Assembly: GCF_014648315.1 (NCBI RefSeq)
Contig: NZ_BMQW01000006.1
Coordinates: forward strand, 62,001-126,000
DNA length: 64,000 nt
DNA from: Shewanella ulleungensis
GTDB lineage: Bacteria > Pseudomonadota > Gammaproteobacteria > Enterobacterales > Shewanellaceae
Reading direction: 5' to 3'
The position numbers and the translations under genes were made by a program. Every line of letters begins with the position of its first letter. The first letter of the stretch is position 1. The notes below the pieces were generated by a model, which was not told where the DNA came from, ran no database searches, and saw only the letters and a list, made by a program, of their open reading frames with translations. Shown in pieces: positions 37,052-46,071 of the stretch.

Positions 37052-37741
37052 TTATTCACCGTTTTCAATTCTATTCACTAAATCGGTCCAACTTTTAGTA
37101 CCACTGCTTGTGGGCTTAGTACTACCAAGACCTTGCGCTTTAGCTAACCATAAACCTTGGCCATTAAACGAATAAACTGGCTTTAAATCACGGCGTTGGT
37201 TGGCTGGTAATATTCTGGTTTTTAAATTATCTAGCACCAAAGGCATAGCCTTTGGATTATCAAAATAAATCAGTACCATATGCGGTTCATTTATCAACAA
37301 TGCTCTCACATACATCAGGCGCATCTTACTTTCATCAACGCCCATAGCTTTTAACGTAAAATACTTAAAAATGGCAAAATCTTCACAATCCCCACCTTTA
37401 GTGCCTAATGACTCTATCGGTGTTGCCCAATAATCACCTTTACCCCAATGATCACTGTCGCTTGTAAAACGTATCCTGCGATTAGCAAATTGATTAGCTA
37501 AATATAATTTGTCGGAGTCACTTAAACCAAGGCCTTCATTAATTGTATCTCGCCAGTCTGTAAAGTCATCAACTCTGTTAGCACCATAACGTTGTTCAAC
37601 AACCTTAAAAAAGTCTGCTGTAAATAATTCGTCAGTAATACTGGCAATACACACAGCCGAAAAAGCCACTGACATGACAAGCCAATGGCGATACTTACTT
37701 TTAAAAAGCCAAATGAGTTTAATAGGCAAATCCCACTGCAA
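37052..37741 (-). CDS. lapG: LapG-like periplasmic cysteine protease
   Basis: Bacterial transglutaminase-like cysteine proteinase, about 229 residues. The catalytic triad is visible: Cys in GGDCEDFAIFKYF, His in INEPHMVLIYF and Asp in LVLDNL. LapG cuts the N-terminal retention region of LapA-type giant adhesins to release biofilms and is restrained by LapD. A hydrophobic segment (about residues 19-33) probably exports it. The TTG start is uncertain: no good ribosome-binding site is seen, and ATG 37687, just before the hydrophobic segment, is an alternative. No LapA-like adhesin or type I secretion gene is nearby. Confidence 0.88.
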   Translation of the reverse strand: MQWDLPIKLIWLFKSKYRHWLVMSVAFSAVCIASITDELFTADFFKVVEQRYGANRVDDFTDWRDTINEGLGLSDSDKLYLANQFANRRIRFTSDSDHWGKGDYWATPIESLGTKGGDCEDFAIFKYFTLKAMGVDESKMRLMYVRALLINEPHMVLIYFDNPKAMPLVLDNLKTRILPANQRRDLKPVYSFNGQGLWLAKAQGLGSTKPTSSGTKSWTDLVNRIENGE

Positions 37742-38465
37742 ATGGTACAGAATGTTAATTTTGTAATTTTTTTACGAAAAACAGTCTCCATCATAATCTA
37801 GTTAGCGGTTAAACGACAATATAATGACCATATGTTGTTGTATCAATGTGTTTAAAATGCAATCTAAGTCCAAAGTATTACCAGTAATGATTTTGTAAAC
37901 ATAACCTCATTCCTTGTTGTTAAATGCGGCAATATTGGCTGTGTCAATTTGTTGGCATAATAATTGTTAGATTAAAGTTAAAAGTCATGTGAATTAGCGT
38001 AACACAAGCAAGGCTTACGAGCGCATTACACAAATAAAATGATGATGTTGATTTCATTTGTTGTATTGGTGTATAGCTTAAATATTGGAAAGTAATATTT
38101 ATACAATGACTTAGAGTGGTTTTTTTGTTGATGTTATCTAGGTGGATAAATTTTACAAAATTAAACCCACCTAAATGGATGTATTTTGCACTGCACAAAT
38201 ATAGTGCATAAAATCAATGTAAGTATCATTGCAGTGCGAACAAATTAACATCAAGCATAATGAAAGTAACACGACTTTCTATGTGTTTTATTTGTAAATT
38301 TGCAGAAAGGAATCGTCACTAAGATTCGATGGATTAATACAACTAAAGACGTAATCAACACATGATAGCGTTTAAATTGAACAAAACGACGAATAAATAG
38401 CACTTTATAAAAGATCGTCAAAAAACTGTCATTAACTTACCGTATACATTATAATTACCAAATCA
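37742..38465. other. AT-rich intergenic region upstream of lapG
   Basis: About 720 bases with no credible gene. It must hold the lapG promoter on the minus strand. A minus-strand frame at 37944-38198 is not protein-like. No repeats of the palindrome family are present. Confidence 0.4.
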
Positions 38466-38777
38466 TTAAGAGGACTGACGTAAAACAGATAGTAGAAAAG
38501 GAACATTCATACAAGGCATGACGCCACCGAGAACTGTTGTATGGGAAGATAAATCTAGTGATTTAATCCCATTAGTTACCGATGCGATCTCATATCGTTG
38601 TTGTTTCCTATTTTGTCCAAAATACATTCTTTTAGGTGTGAAGCTCTCAATATCACCTAAATCTTAAATGTATTGCCAATATTGACGAGTTAAAGCGACA
38701 TCCGCATAACTTATCACAGGCAAGCGAGCATAAGCCGCAGGACCCTTTCTACTGTTTCGTTCTGAAACGCCAAACAT
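38466..38777 (-). pseudogene. possible gene remnant with an in-frame stop, family unknown
   Basis: Read on the minus strand, 104 codons run from an ATG to a TAA with a single internal TAA. The first part reads MFGVSERNSRKGPAAYARLP and goes on to YADVALTRQYWQYI. After the stop it continues FTPKRMYFGQNRKQQRYEIA and later HTTVLGGVMPC. The composition looks protein-like and unlike the AT-rich surroundings. I do not recognise it. It could equally be a coding fragment of a mobile element or a chance frame. Confidence 0.35.
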
Positions 38778-38781
38778 CCTT

Positions 38782-38809
38782 AAAAAGTAAAAAGTAAAAA
38801 GTAAAAAGT
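38782..38809 (+). repeat. heptamer tandem repeat, AAAAAGT x 4
   Basis: Four perfect copies of a 7-bp unit, about 35 bases before the JUMPStart element. It lies where the promoter of the polysaccharide operon could be, so changes in copy number might affect expression; this is speculative. Confidence 0.85.
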
Positions 38810-38842
38810 TAATAAGTAATAAGAACAATTTTACCGGTTTTA

Positions 38843-38880
38843 CAGCAATCTAGAGGCTGCAATCTAGTGGCGGTAGCGTG
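38843..38880 (+). promoter_or_regulatory. JUMPStart sequence with ops element (RfaH recruitment site)
   Basis: The 3' twelve bases GGCGGTAGCGTG are a perfect ops element. The preceding bases keep the JUMPStart pattern (CAGC, then GAGGCTG, then AATCT). In enterobacteria ops in the leader pauses RNA polymerase and loads RfaH, which prevents early termination in long polysaccharide operons. It lies about 265 bases before ugd, so the AT-rich operon that follows is probably under RfaH-type control. Confidence 0.88.
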
Positions 38881-38964
38881 CCTTTTTTTAGTAAAACACA
38901 CGCAGACATCCCATAAACACTCCATGCTAGAATCTGAACCTAGAACCTAGAAATTGCATTTTCG

Positions 38965-39062
38965 CACGTCATCCCTGAATGCTTGTATCAGGGATCCAGG
39001 TGTTGCTTTAAAGGCTCATCATCCTCGAATACTTTTATCGGGGATCCAGGTGTTGCTTTATC
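38965..39062 (+). repeat. repeat cluster D: two inverted half units between ops and ugd
   Basis: Two right-type palindromes in the opposite orientation (CGTCATCCCTGA to CAGGGATCCAGGTGTT, then a diverged CATCCTCGA to GGGGATCCAGGTGTT copy). CTAGAAC-type heptamers flank them at about 38936-38951 and 39076-39088. They lie in the operon leader, so they would be transcribed and could form hairpins before ugd. Confidence 0.82.
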
Positions 39063-39145
39063 TTTAGGCTTTTACCTAGAACCTAGCACCTCCTTCTACA
39101 AAATACGCATTAAAACCAATTTACGATCAACAGGAAGTTTACAAG

Positions 39146-40312
39146 ATGAAAATTGCCATCGCAGGCACAGGCTATGTAGGCCTCTCTAACGCAATGTTAC
39201 TAGCGCAACATAATGAAGTTATAGCGGTAGATATCATCGAGCAAAAGATTGCCATGCTAAATGATAAAGTCTCACCAATAGCCGACGTCGAAATCGAAGA
39301 CTTCCTCGCCAACAAGCCATTAAACTTCAAAGCGACACTTGATAAACATGCCGCCTATAAAGATGCCGAATTCGTCATCATTGCAACACCTACAGACTAC
39401 GACCCAAAAACTAACTACTTTAATACTTCATCAGTTGAGTCTGTTATTAACGATGTGATAAGCATTAACCCAAATGCAGTGATGATCATTAAGTCAACCG
39501 TACCAGTAGGCTACACAGAGCAAATCAAACTAAAGTTAAATTGTGCCAACATCATTTTTTCTCCAGAATTTTTACGCGAGGGCAAAGCACTACACGATAA
39601 CCTATATCCATCGCGTATTATCGTTGGTGAACTAAGCGAACGAGCACAGACTTTTGCTAACCTGTTATTACAAGGTGCGATTAAGCAAGACATTGAGGTG
39701 TTGTTTACTCACTCAACTGAGGCGGAAGCGGTTAAGTTATTTTCAAACACTTACCTGGCACTTCGGGTCGCTTACTTTAACGAGCTAGACACCTACGCTG
39801 AAGCTCACGGACTAGACAGTAAACAAATTATCGACGGTGTGTGTTTAGACCCGCGAATAGGTAATCATTACAACAACCCATCGTTTGGCTATGGTGGATA
39901 CTGCTTACCAAAAGATACTAAGCAATTACGTGCAAATTATGCAGACGTACCTAATAACTTAATTGGGGCCATTGTCGACGCTAACACCACCCGTAAAGAC
40001 TTTATTGCTGAATCAATCCTAAAGCGTAATCCTAAAAAAGTGGGTATCTATCGTCTGATCATGAAGTCAGGCTCAGATAACTTTAGAGCATCAAGTATTC
40101 AAGGCATTATGAAGCGCATCAAGGCCAAAGGCGTTGAAGTTATTATTTATGAACCAGTACTAGAACAAGATGAATTCTTTAACTCGTTAGTATATCGAGA
40201 CCTTGAACAGTTCAAAGCCGATGCTGATGTTATTGTGTCGAATAGAACCGCAGATGAGTTAAGTGATGTTGCGAATAAAGTCTATACCCGTGATTTGTTT
40301 GGTAATGATTAA
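39146..40312 (+). CDS. ugd: UDP-glucose 6-dehydrogenase
   Basis: Oxidises UDP-glucose to UDP-glucuronate for polysaccharide synthesis. The 388-residue protein has the N-terminal NAD motif [12 protein letters not shown], the central [11 protein letters not shown] and [12 protein letters not shown] segments, and the catalytic Cys in [15 protein letters not shown]. It is the first gene after the ops element and is preceded by CAGGAAG as ribosome-binding site. GalU at the other end of the locus would supply its substrate. Confidence 0.95.
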   Translation: MKIAIAGTGYVGLSNAMLLAQHNEVIAVDIIEQKIAMLNDKVSPIADVEIEDFLANKPLNFKATLDKHAAYKDAEFVIIATPTDYDPKTNYFNTSSVESVINDVISINPNAVMIIKSTVPVGYTEQIKLKLNCANIIFSPEFLREGKALHDNLYPSRIIVGELSERAQTFANLLLQGAIKQDIEVLFTHSTEAEAVKLFSNTYLALRVAYFNELDTYAEAHGLDSKQIIDGVCLDPRIGNHYNNPSFGYGGYCLPKDTKQLRANYADVPNNLIGAIVDANTTRKDFIAESILKRNPKKVGIYRLIMKSGSDNFRASSIQGIMKRIKAKGVEVIIYEPVLEQDEFFNSLVYRDLEQFKADADVIVSNRTADELSDVANKVYTRDLFGND

Positions 40313-40614
40313 TTTATTTAAAAGAGTAAAAATGCCCGAGCTAAAAATAGCTAAAAATTAGTAACGTCAATTATAAACAGTATGACGGGGAGGTATTTAG
40401 TATGCGCGGTAAAAATAATATCAATGATGATATTAGCGCTTATTTTACTCCTAATATATTTAGCGTATAGGCTGTAATTCAGGTGTGATCATTTTTTTAT
40501 GACGTCACCTTTAACACCTTGGTTTTATGAAATGATTTATATCCGTTATTAGTTATCTCCGTTGCGATAAGTTGTATTTTTAATGTAGCAATTATATGTC
40601 CATTAGGATCATTT

Positions 40615-40639
40615 AATTGAGATAAAATTTATCTCAATT
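40615..40639 (+). repeat. 25-bp perfect palindrome
   Basis: Arms AATTGAGATAAA and TTTATCTCAATT separated by a single A. It lies in a decayed region between ugd and wzy. No T run follows; it could be an operator-like site or the relic of a terminator or repeat. Confidence 0.6.
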
Positions 40640-40708
40640 GCAAGGTGAGAAATAATTTCCGAAATAACATCTATTCTTACTGTGTTAATAGCTCTAAGGT
40701 CTAAGGTA

Positions 40709-41008
40709 TATAGGACCCATATGGCCTGTGTCATTAAAATTCCTTGCTGCTGTCGTAAAGTTTTCCATACATTGCTATGGTTTATTAGAATATTATGAGT
40801 TACCTCAAGTTATTAATAAGAATAAAATTGGTCTTTTACCATTTAATGAACAAAAGGCCAGTCACCAATGAAGTTATGGGAATATTATTCTAGCGGATTA
40901 CTTGTGTTCAGGCGAAGCTTTAATAAATATGGTTTAGGTGGTTTAGGTGGTTTAGGTGGTTTAGGTGGTTTAGGTGGTTGGGGGGGGGTTACGATGAATG
41001 CGATATGA
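40709..41008 (+). pseudogene. decayed glycosyltransferase, homologue of the intact gene at 44343
   Basis: Fragments in two frames match the C-terminal part of the glycosyltransferase at 44343-45431. One reads ELPQVINKNKIGLLPFNEQ (intact: ELPSMLKKYKVGLLPLNNH) and stops. The next frame reads PMKLWEYYSSGLLVFRR (intact: PMKLWEYYSSKLLVLRR). Earlier bases near 40715 resemble the IYGPCVI region. After LVFRRSFNKYG the frame runs into five copies of the nonamer GGTTTAGGT (40931-40975) and a G run. The rest of the gene is missing. About 400 bases between ugd and this remnant hold nothing I can assign, except a palindrome. Confidence 0.8.
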
Positions 41009-41153
41009 AATCTTTATTTTATATTTTTGAAAATGCATGTTTTAACTCTGTTTTTGAATCTTTGTAAAAAACATCCTAGAAAGGATTGTTCTTGGTATTA
41101 TATGTCACGAAGTATATTGGATTTTTCATTGAATGTAAAAGTATCTTGATTTT

Positions 41154-42377
41154 ATGTATTATATCAAAATAAATTTTTTAAAAAACTATCTTGCTTTAGT
41201 TGTTATCTTATCATTATTGATAAATCCATCACTCGCATTTATTAATAATTTTATAGTAAGCACTCCAAAGTTTATGGTTATCCTTTTTGAATTGTTAGCT
41301 TATTTTTTTATTTTGCTGTATATTTATTTTAAGGGGTTTAGGGAAAAAGATTCAAGTCCATTATATATAATATTTATTGCTATATATTTCACATTTCTAA
41401 TTAATATGCCTTTATATTCTGGTATGTTAGACGGTTTAAGAAATTTTCTCATTATCGGGCTGTTTACTATGGTTGGTAGCCGGCTTAATTTTCAACAATT
41501 AAAGTTCATTTTTGGTGTGTTTACTTTCTTAGTTATGTTTTTTTTAATTTTGGAAATTATTGATGTTCAGCTATATGTCAATATTTTTAATCCATCTTCT
41601 TACTTTGAACAAAGCAGGGGCTTAATTGTAAGTGAAACTAATGAAACGGGATTGTTTGGTGCTGCCTTAGGTTTTGAAAATAGATTTAGCTATGGTATTT
41701 TTAATGGAGCAAGAACATCATCTATTTTTTTAGAGCAAGTTGGATTAGGTAATTTTGGTCAGATTTTGTTGATTTATACTTTGTGTTTTTGGTCTAATTT
41801 TAAAATAAATACGAAAATATTTTTTATGTCTTCAGTATTTATTATTGTAACATCAACAGAGTCCAGGGCTGCAGGTTCACTTTGTATTATTTATATCTTG
41901 ATTTTTTTATTCCGAAATATGTTGTTCAAAAGAGTTAATGCATTTGTAATGCCGCTGTGCATTTTATTTGGTTCATTTTTTACAATATTTTTTAATGTGC
42001 AATATTCGGACACCCTTTCAGGGAGATTTTATATTGGAATGGAACATTTTTTTGATTTAAGTTTTTTAGATTATTTAGGTCTGTCAGCCGCCTATTCTTA
42101 TAAGTTTGCTGATAGTGGATATGCTTATTTGATGTCCTCATCAACTATTTTTGGTTTCTTTGCTCTTTATTTCTATTTGAATTTTTATAGTAAGCAAAAA
42201 TATAATTATTCAGTGCTTTATTCTTTATATTTGTCATTATACATATATGCTAATTTAATTATTAGTGGTAGCTCTGTTTTTTCTATTAAAACTGCACCTT
42301 TAATATGGGTTTTATTTGGGTTTTTCAAATACAGAGAATCTATTTGTGATTTGAGTTCTTATCAATTAAAGAAGTAA
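41154..42377 (+). CDS. wzy: polysaccharide polymerase (Wzy-like membrane protein)
   Basis: A 407-residue, very hydrophobic protein with ten or more membrane segments and a large loop around residues 145-190, the usual look of O-antigen/capsule polymerases. It would link lipid-bound repeat units in the periplasm. Sequence identity in this class is low, so the call rests on topology and position next to wzx and glycosyltransferases. It is strongly AT-rich compared with ugd and manC. A truncated homologue lies at 45440-45960. Confidence 0.75.
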   Translation: MYYIKINFLKNYLALVVILSLLINPSLAFINNFIVSTPKFMVILFELLAYFFILLYIYFKGFREKDSSPLYIIFIAIYFTFLINMPLYSGMLDGLRNFLIIGLFTMVGSRLNFQQLKFIFGVFTFLVMFFLILEIIDVQLYVNIFNPSSYFEQSRGLIVSETNETGLFGAALGFENRFSYGIFNGARTSSIFLEQVGLGNFGQILLIYTLCFWSNFKINTKIFFMSSVFIIVTSTESRAAGSLCIIYILIFLFRNMLFKRVNAFVMPLCILFGSFFTIFFNVQYSDTLSGRFYIGMEHFFDLSFLDYLGLSAAYSYKFADSGYAYLMSSSTIFGFFALYFYLNFYSKQKYNYSVLYSLYLSLYIYANLIISGSSVFSIKTAPLIWVLFGFFKYRESICDLSSYQLKK

Positions 42378-42382
42378 TAAAG

Positions 42383-42905
42383 GTGAATGTGAGAGTTTTT
42401 CATGTAGTTCATCCGTTTCCCTCAGTGTTCGTGGTCTAGTAGATGTAGTATTAAATTTAGTTCTACCATAGCTTAAAAAAAACATAATATTGAAGTATAT
42501 TCATTAAATTCTGATTTTAAATTGAAAAAATACTTACTGATCAAGATATTTTTAATGGCATTCCTGTTAAATGTTTTTGGCTAGCTATAAGCGTTATTCT
42601 TTGTGTACGTTACTTTTAAATGCTCTAAATACGTTTGATGTCGTTCATGTGCATTCTGTTGATTTTTATTCGAGTATTTTTTCTTAAAATTATTTAAAAT
42701 TATTTAAAATTTTAAAGCTTATGTTGACATTGGTTGTTCACGGTGTTTTTTTATATTAACAATCATGTAAAATTAAAAGATAATTCTCTGAATATATAAC
42801 ACCTTTTCACTTTCTCAATTTGAGGTTGTAATATGTTGTAGGATAAATGGTTAAGATTTATTTAAAAGGGTTAAATAAAAATAAAGTGTTTTGCTTTCAA
42901 GTTAG
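42383..42905 (+). pseudogene. decayed glycosyltransferase, homologue of the intact gene at 46072
   Basis: Begins six bases after the wzy stop. Pieces in different frames follow the order of the intact gene: VRVFHVVHPFPS, then GLVDVVLNL (intact: GLEDVVYNI), NIEVYSLNSDFK (intact: VTVYTLNTDF), KRYSLCTLLLNALNTFDVVH, VHSVDFYSS, and finally KGLNKNKVF. At least four frameshifts or stops separate them, and the C-terminal half is absent. Similarity to the intact copy is moderate, so the pair is not a recent duplicate. Confidence 0.82.
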
Positions 42906-43035
42906 AGTAGTAATTTCTGTATGTGATACTTCGTGAGCTCTATGTTTAATGTAGTTTGTGCGCTCATGTTGAGTTTTTGTTTTATAACTTATTTTTTATG
43001 TCTAAGATACTTTTGTCTTAAGGGGAGGGGGGACG

Positions 43036-44319
43036 TTGTTATTTAGCCGTTTTTTTAAAAATGGGTACTGGATGTTATCGGAGAAATTAATCTCAGTCGT
43101 TTCCGGTTTTTTTATTACTGTATATACAGCGAGATATTTAGGCCCTGAATCAATGGGTGTTATAATATATATAATTTCCGTCTTATCTATAGTTGTTCCT
43201 TTGTCACAATTAGGTACAATGCAATTAATTTTTGATAAAACACTAAGGAATCGAAACTTAGGTATTAATATTTTATTGTATTCTAAGTTTTGTATGAATG
43301 TCGTTTTTATATTAATAATGCCTTTGTTAATATTATTTTTATATTTCAATGGCAATGGTAATGATAGTGAAACTTGGTTTTTGATTGTTACTTTAATTGC
43401 TTATGTATATTACCAGACCCTTGATAACTTTAGTCCTTTTTTCGACTCGATTTTATCGTCAAGAACAAATGTTATTGCGACAAATTTTGGAGTTTTATTT
43501 TCTCACGTTAGTAGGTTAATCTTTGTTATTTTCAACCTTCCTATGTTTTTTTTTGGTATTCCATATTTAATAAGTGTTATTGTTCCTTATGGTATAAAAA
43601 GTTTTTACTTCAACGGTAATTATAGAGGTAAAATAAACCCATCAAATAAACGAAAAAAAGTATATCGAGAGTATATACTTAAAGCTGGTGTCCCTCTTGC
43701 TATATCTTCATTTTCGGTGCTTTTATATGTTAAAGTAGGACAAGTTATTTTAGGGGGGATATCTGGTTTTTATTATTTAGGTATCTATAATGCGGCAAAT
43801 GCTTTAGCTCAAGCTTGGTTGTTTATCCCCATCACTTTGATAACTATCGGGCTTACTAAAGCATTGAAATTAAATGGTGGTGATAAAATTAAGGCGTTAA
43901 GTGTAATATTATCTGTTATCACTATCTTAATGGTTTTAGTAATAATTTTTTTCTTTTTTTTATCATATGAAATCGTTTCATTCACGTTTGGAGTTGATTA
44001 TTTAGCAAGCTCTGATGGTGTGTTTTTATTAAGCCTCGCAAGTTTTTTTTCAGTTTATGGTGTTTTTTTTACTCGGGTTATTGTCAGTTATGGCGGTTAC
44101 AATTTTCTTATGAAGAAAATGTTTGTAACGTTAGTTTTTAATTTGATAATTTCATATGTATTCATAAATGCTTATGGTTTAATCGGAGCATATTGTTCAA
44201 TAATCATAACTGAGTTTTTATCATCTATAGTTTTTAATGCGTTTTATCAGAAAGTCAATCTGTTAAGCATCTTTAAAGAATTCTTTAATTTATTTAATAA
44301 TATCTCGTTATTAAAATAG
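43036..44319 (+). CDS. wzx: polysaccharide flippase (Wzx-like)
   Basis: A 427-residue MATE/polysaccharide-transporter-fold protein with about twelve membrane segments, opening LFSRFFKNGYWMLSEKLISV and containing VYTARYLGPESMGVIIY, the typical N-terminal signature of oligosaccharide flippases. It would move undecaprenyl-linked repeat units across the inner membrane. The start is TTG, supported by a strong GGGGAGGGG at 43022-43030. It lies between the two homologous glycosyltransferase-wzy-glycosyltransferase modules. Confidence 0.87.
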   Translation: MLFSRFFKNGYWMLSEKLISVVSGFFITVYTARYLGPESMGVIIYIISVLSIVVPLSQLGTMQLIFDKTLRNRNLGINILLYSKFCMNVVFILIMPLLILFLYFNGNGNDSETWFLIVTLIAYVYYQTLDNFSPFFDSILSSRTNVIATNFGVLFSHVSRLIFVIFNLPMFFFGIPYLISVIVPYGIKSFYFNGNYRGKINPSNKRKKVYREYILKAGVPLAISSFSVLLYVKVGQVILGGISGFYYLGIYNAANALAQAWLFIPITLITIGLTKALKLNGGDKIKALSVILSVITILMVLVIIFFFFLSYEIVSFTFGVDYLASSDGVFLLSLASFFSVYGVFFTRVIVSYGGYNFLMKKMFVTLVFNLIISYVFINAYGLIGAYCSIIITEFLSSIVFNAFYQKVNLLSIFKEFFNLFNNISLLK

Positions 44320-44342
44320 TACGTGTTTTATATAAGGTTTTT

Positions 44343-45431
44343 ATGAAAATACTGTTTTTGTCAAATGCAAGTTTAACATCGGGTTTTATTGTCGGTAGTC
44401 ATCAGTTAGCTCGACAGTATATCCTTCAAGGTCATGATGTTATTCATGTAAGTTCTCCCGTCTCAATTTTAAATATTTTAAAAGGTAGAGTGGGATTAAA
44501 AAAACTTTATCAATCACTTTTCGGAAAAAATACACATACACATTGGGGTTTTTTTGACTTAATTCCATTTGTGCCTTTTCCTTATGGTTATTTTGGTTTT
44601 TTAGATAAGATTGATGATTTTTTCATTAAACAAACAATAAAAAAATATAATAAAAATGGATTTGATTTGGTCTTAGTTGATCAACCCCTTTTTCATGGGG
44701 TAATTAAATATTTAGATTCAAAAAAAATAGTCTATAGACCTACAGATATTTATAGTGATATGGGGGGTGAACGATTTAATTTAGCAGAAAAAAAAATCAT
44801 TCCCTTAGCAAGCGTAATTATAGCAACAAACAAGATTGTATTAGAAAAGTTGTCTCTGAAAAATAGTATAAAATCATTCGTTATAGAAAACGGAGTGGAT
44901 AGTGAGTTTTTTTCAAGTGGAAAAAGCTATACAGAACAAAGACAAGGGTGTGTATATATTGGCGCTATTGATTTTCGTTTTGATCATGAAGTATTAGTAA
45001 GGTTGGCTGAAAAATACTCAGATATTAAATTCGATATTTATGGACCATGTGTGATTGACGTAGATAATAAAATTCCTAATCTAAATTATTATGGTCCATT
45101 ATCCTATTTTGAATTACCAAGTATGTTGAAGAAATATAAAGTCGGATTATTGCCATTAAATAACCATCCTGCTAATTCAGGTCGTTCACCCATGAAGTTG
45201 TGGGAGTATTACTCTAGTAAATTATTGGTTTTAAGGCGAGGGTTTGGTAATAAACCTTTAGGGCCTTGGGATATTATTTATAATGATTGTAATGATGTAT
45301 TTAGTTCTTTCGAAAAAGCTTACTTTGAAGAAGATTCTGAATTAATATTAAGTGAGACTACAAGAAAAGATTTTTCTTGGGATTATATCTCGAAAGAAAT
45401 TATTAGCATAACAGTAAATAGTGATCAGTAA
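44343..45431 (+). CDS. glycosyltransferase (A), GT4-like
   Basis: A 362-residue glycosyltransferase. The N-terminus MKILFLSNASLTSG and GSHQLARQYILQGHDVIHVS fit the acceptor-binding Rossmann domain of GT-B enzymes. The middle has VIENGVDSEFF, typical of GT4, followed by GCVYIGAIDFRFDHEVL and the donor-domain GLLPLNNHPANSGRSPMK. The E-x7-E motif of classical GT4 is not obvious. It starts 24 bases after wzx with AAGG upstream. A decayed homologue lies before wzy at 40709. Sugar specificity unknown. Confidence 0.8.
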   Translation: MKILFLSNASLTSGFIVGSHQLARQYILQGHDVIHVSSPVSILNILKGRVGLKKLYQSLFGKNTHTHWGFFDLIPFVPFPYGYFGFLDKIDDFFIKQTIKKYNKNGFDLVLVDQPLFHGVIKYLDSKKIVYRPTDIYSDMGGERFNLAEKKIIPLASVIIATNKIVLEKLSLKNSIKSFVIENGVDSEFFSSGKSYTEQRQGCVYIGAIDFRFDHEVLVRLAEKYSDIKFDIYGPCVIDVDNKIPNLNYYGPLSYFELPSMLKKYKVGLLPLNNHPANSGRSPMKLWEYYSSKLLVLRRGFGNKPLGPWDIIYNDCNDVFSSFEKAYFEEDSELILSETTRKDFSWDYISKEIISITVNSDQ

Positions 45432-45439
45432 CGATATAA

Positions 45440-45960
45440 AATTATTAGACAACGCCCCTTTAGGTTGTATTTTTATTTACTAGCCTTACTTACTCATGTT
45501 TCTTAGATATTTTTAATATTATTATATTATTATATTATTAATGTTAGTATTATTTATTGTGCTAGCGTTATTTTATCGCATTTCAATGCATTTAATTTCA
45601 AGGTTTTGCATTTAGATAATGAAATTAAAGTTCTGACTTCTATTGTATATAATATTTTCTTCATTTTTTTGCTTTTACCAAATCTCAAAGTGGTACTTTT
45701 TTCGTAAATTGGTTACAGAATTCTCTATCTTAGCTTTATTTACAATAGTAGTATTTATTCCCAGTTTCAACTGGATGAATATTATTTTTTACCTATGTAA
45801 TTTTGTTAATTAAATTGTTAACGTTAATGTATGTAGGAGGGCTAACTCATCTTCATATTTCTAAAATTGTAGTGGCTTACTAGTTAAGAACGGTGAGGTA
45901 GGATTGTTTGGTGCGATATTAGGTTTTTAAATAAGTTTTTATAGTTTATCAGCATAACTC
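45440..45960 (+). pseudogene. truncated wzy homologue
   Basis: Around 45850 the translation gives SSYF, a stop, CSGLLVKNGEVGLFGAILGF, stop. This matches residues about 146-170 of the intact polymerase at 41154 (SSYFEQSRGLIVSETN, then ETGLFGAALGF). The distance from the end of the preceding glycosyltransferase fits the missing N-terminal 145 codons, and the intervening sequence is AT-rich as expected for hydrophobic segments, with several stops. Nothing of the C-terminal 60 per cent remains. Confidence 0.7.
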
Positions 45961-46071
45961 AGTTTTTTAAATTTCTAGATAAAAGCTATTTATTTTTTTA
46001 AAATTCAAAGGCATTAAGAGATAATATAGAAAATCAATGTATAAATAGTTATAATTAAAAGGTTCGATTTT

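Noticed and set aside
37944..38198. Minus-strand frame of 84 codons upstream of lapG
   Set aside because: Composition follows the AT-rich background, there is no good start signal, and no family is recognised.
40384..40482. 32-codon frame with a hydrophobic stretch after ugd
   Set aside because: It resembles a membrane helix but has no recognisable relatives in the window and lies in a decayed zone; a chance AT-rich frame is as likely.
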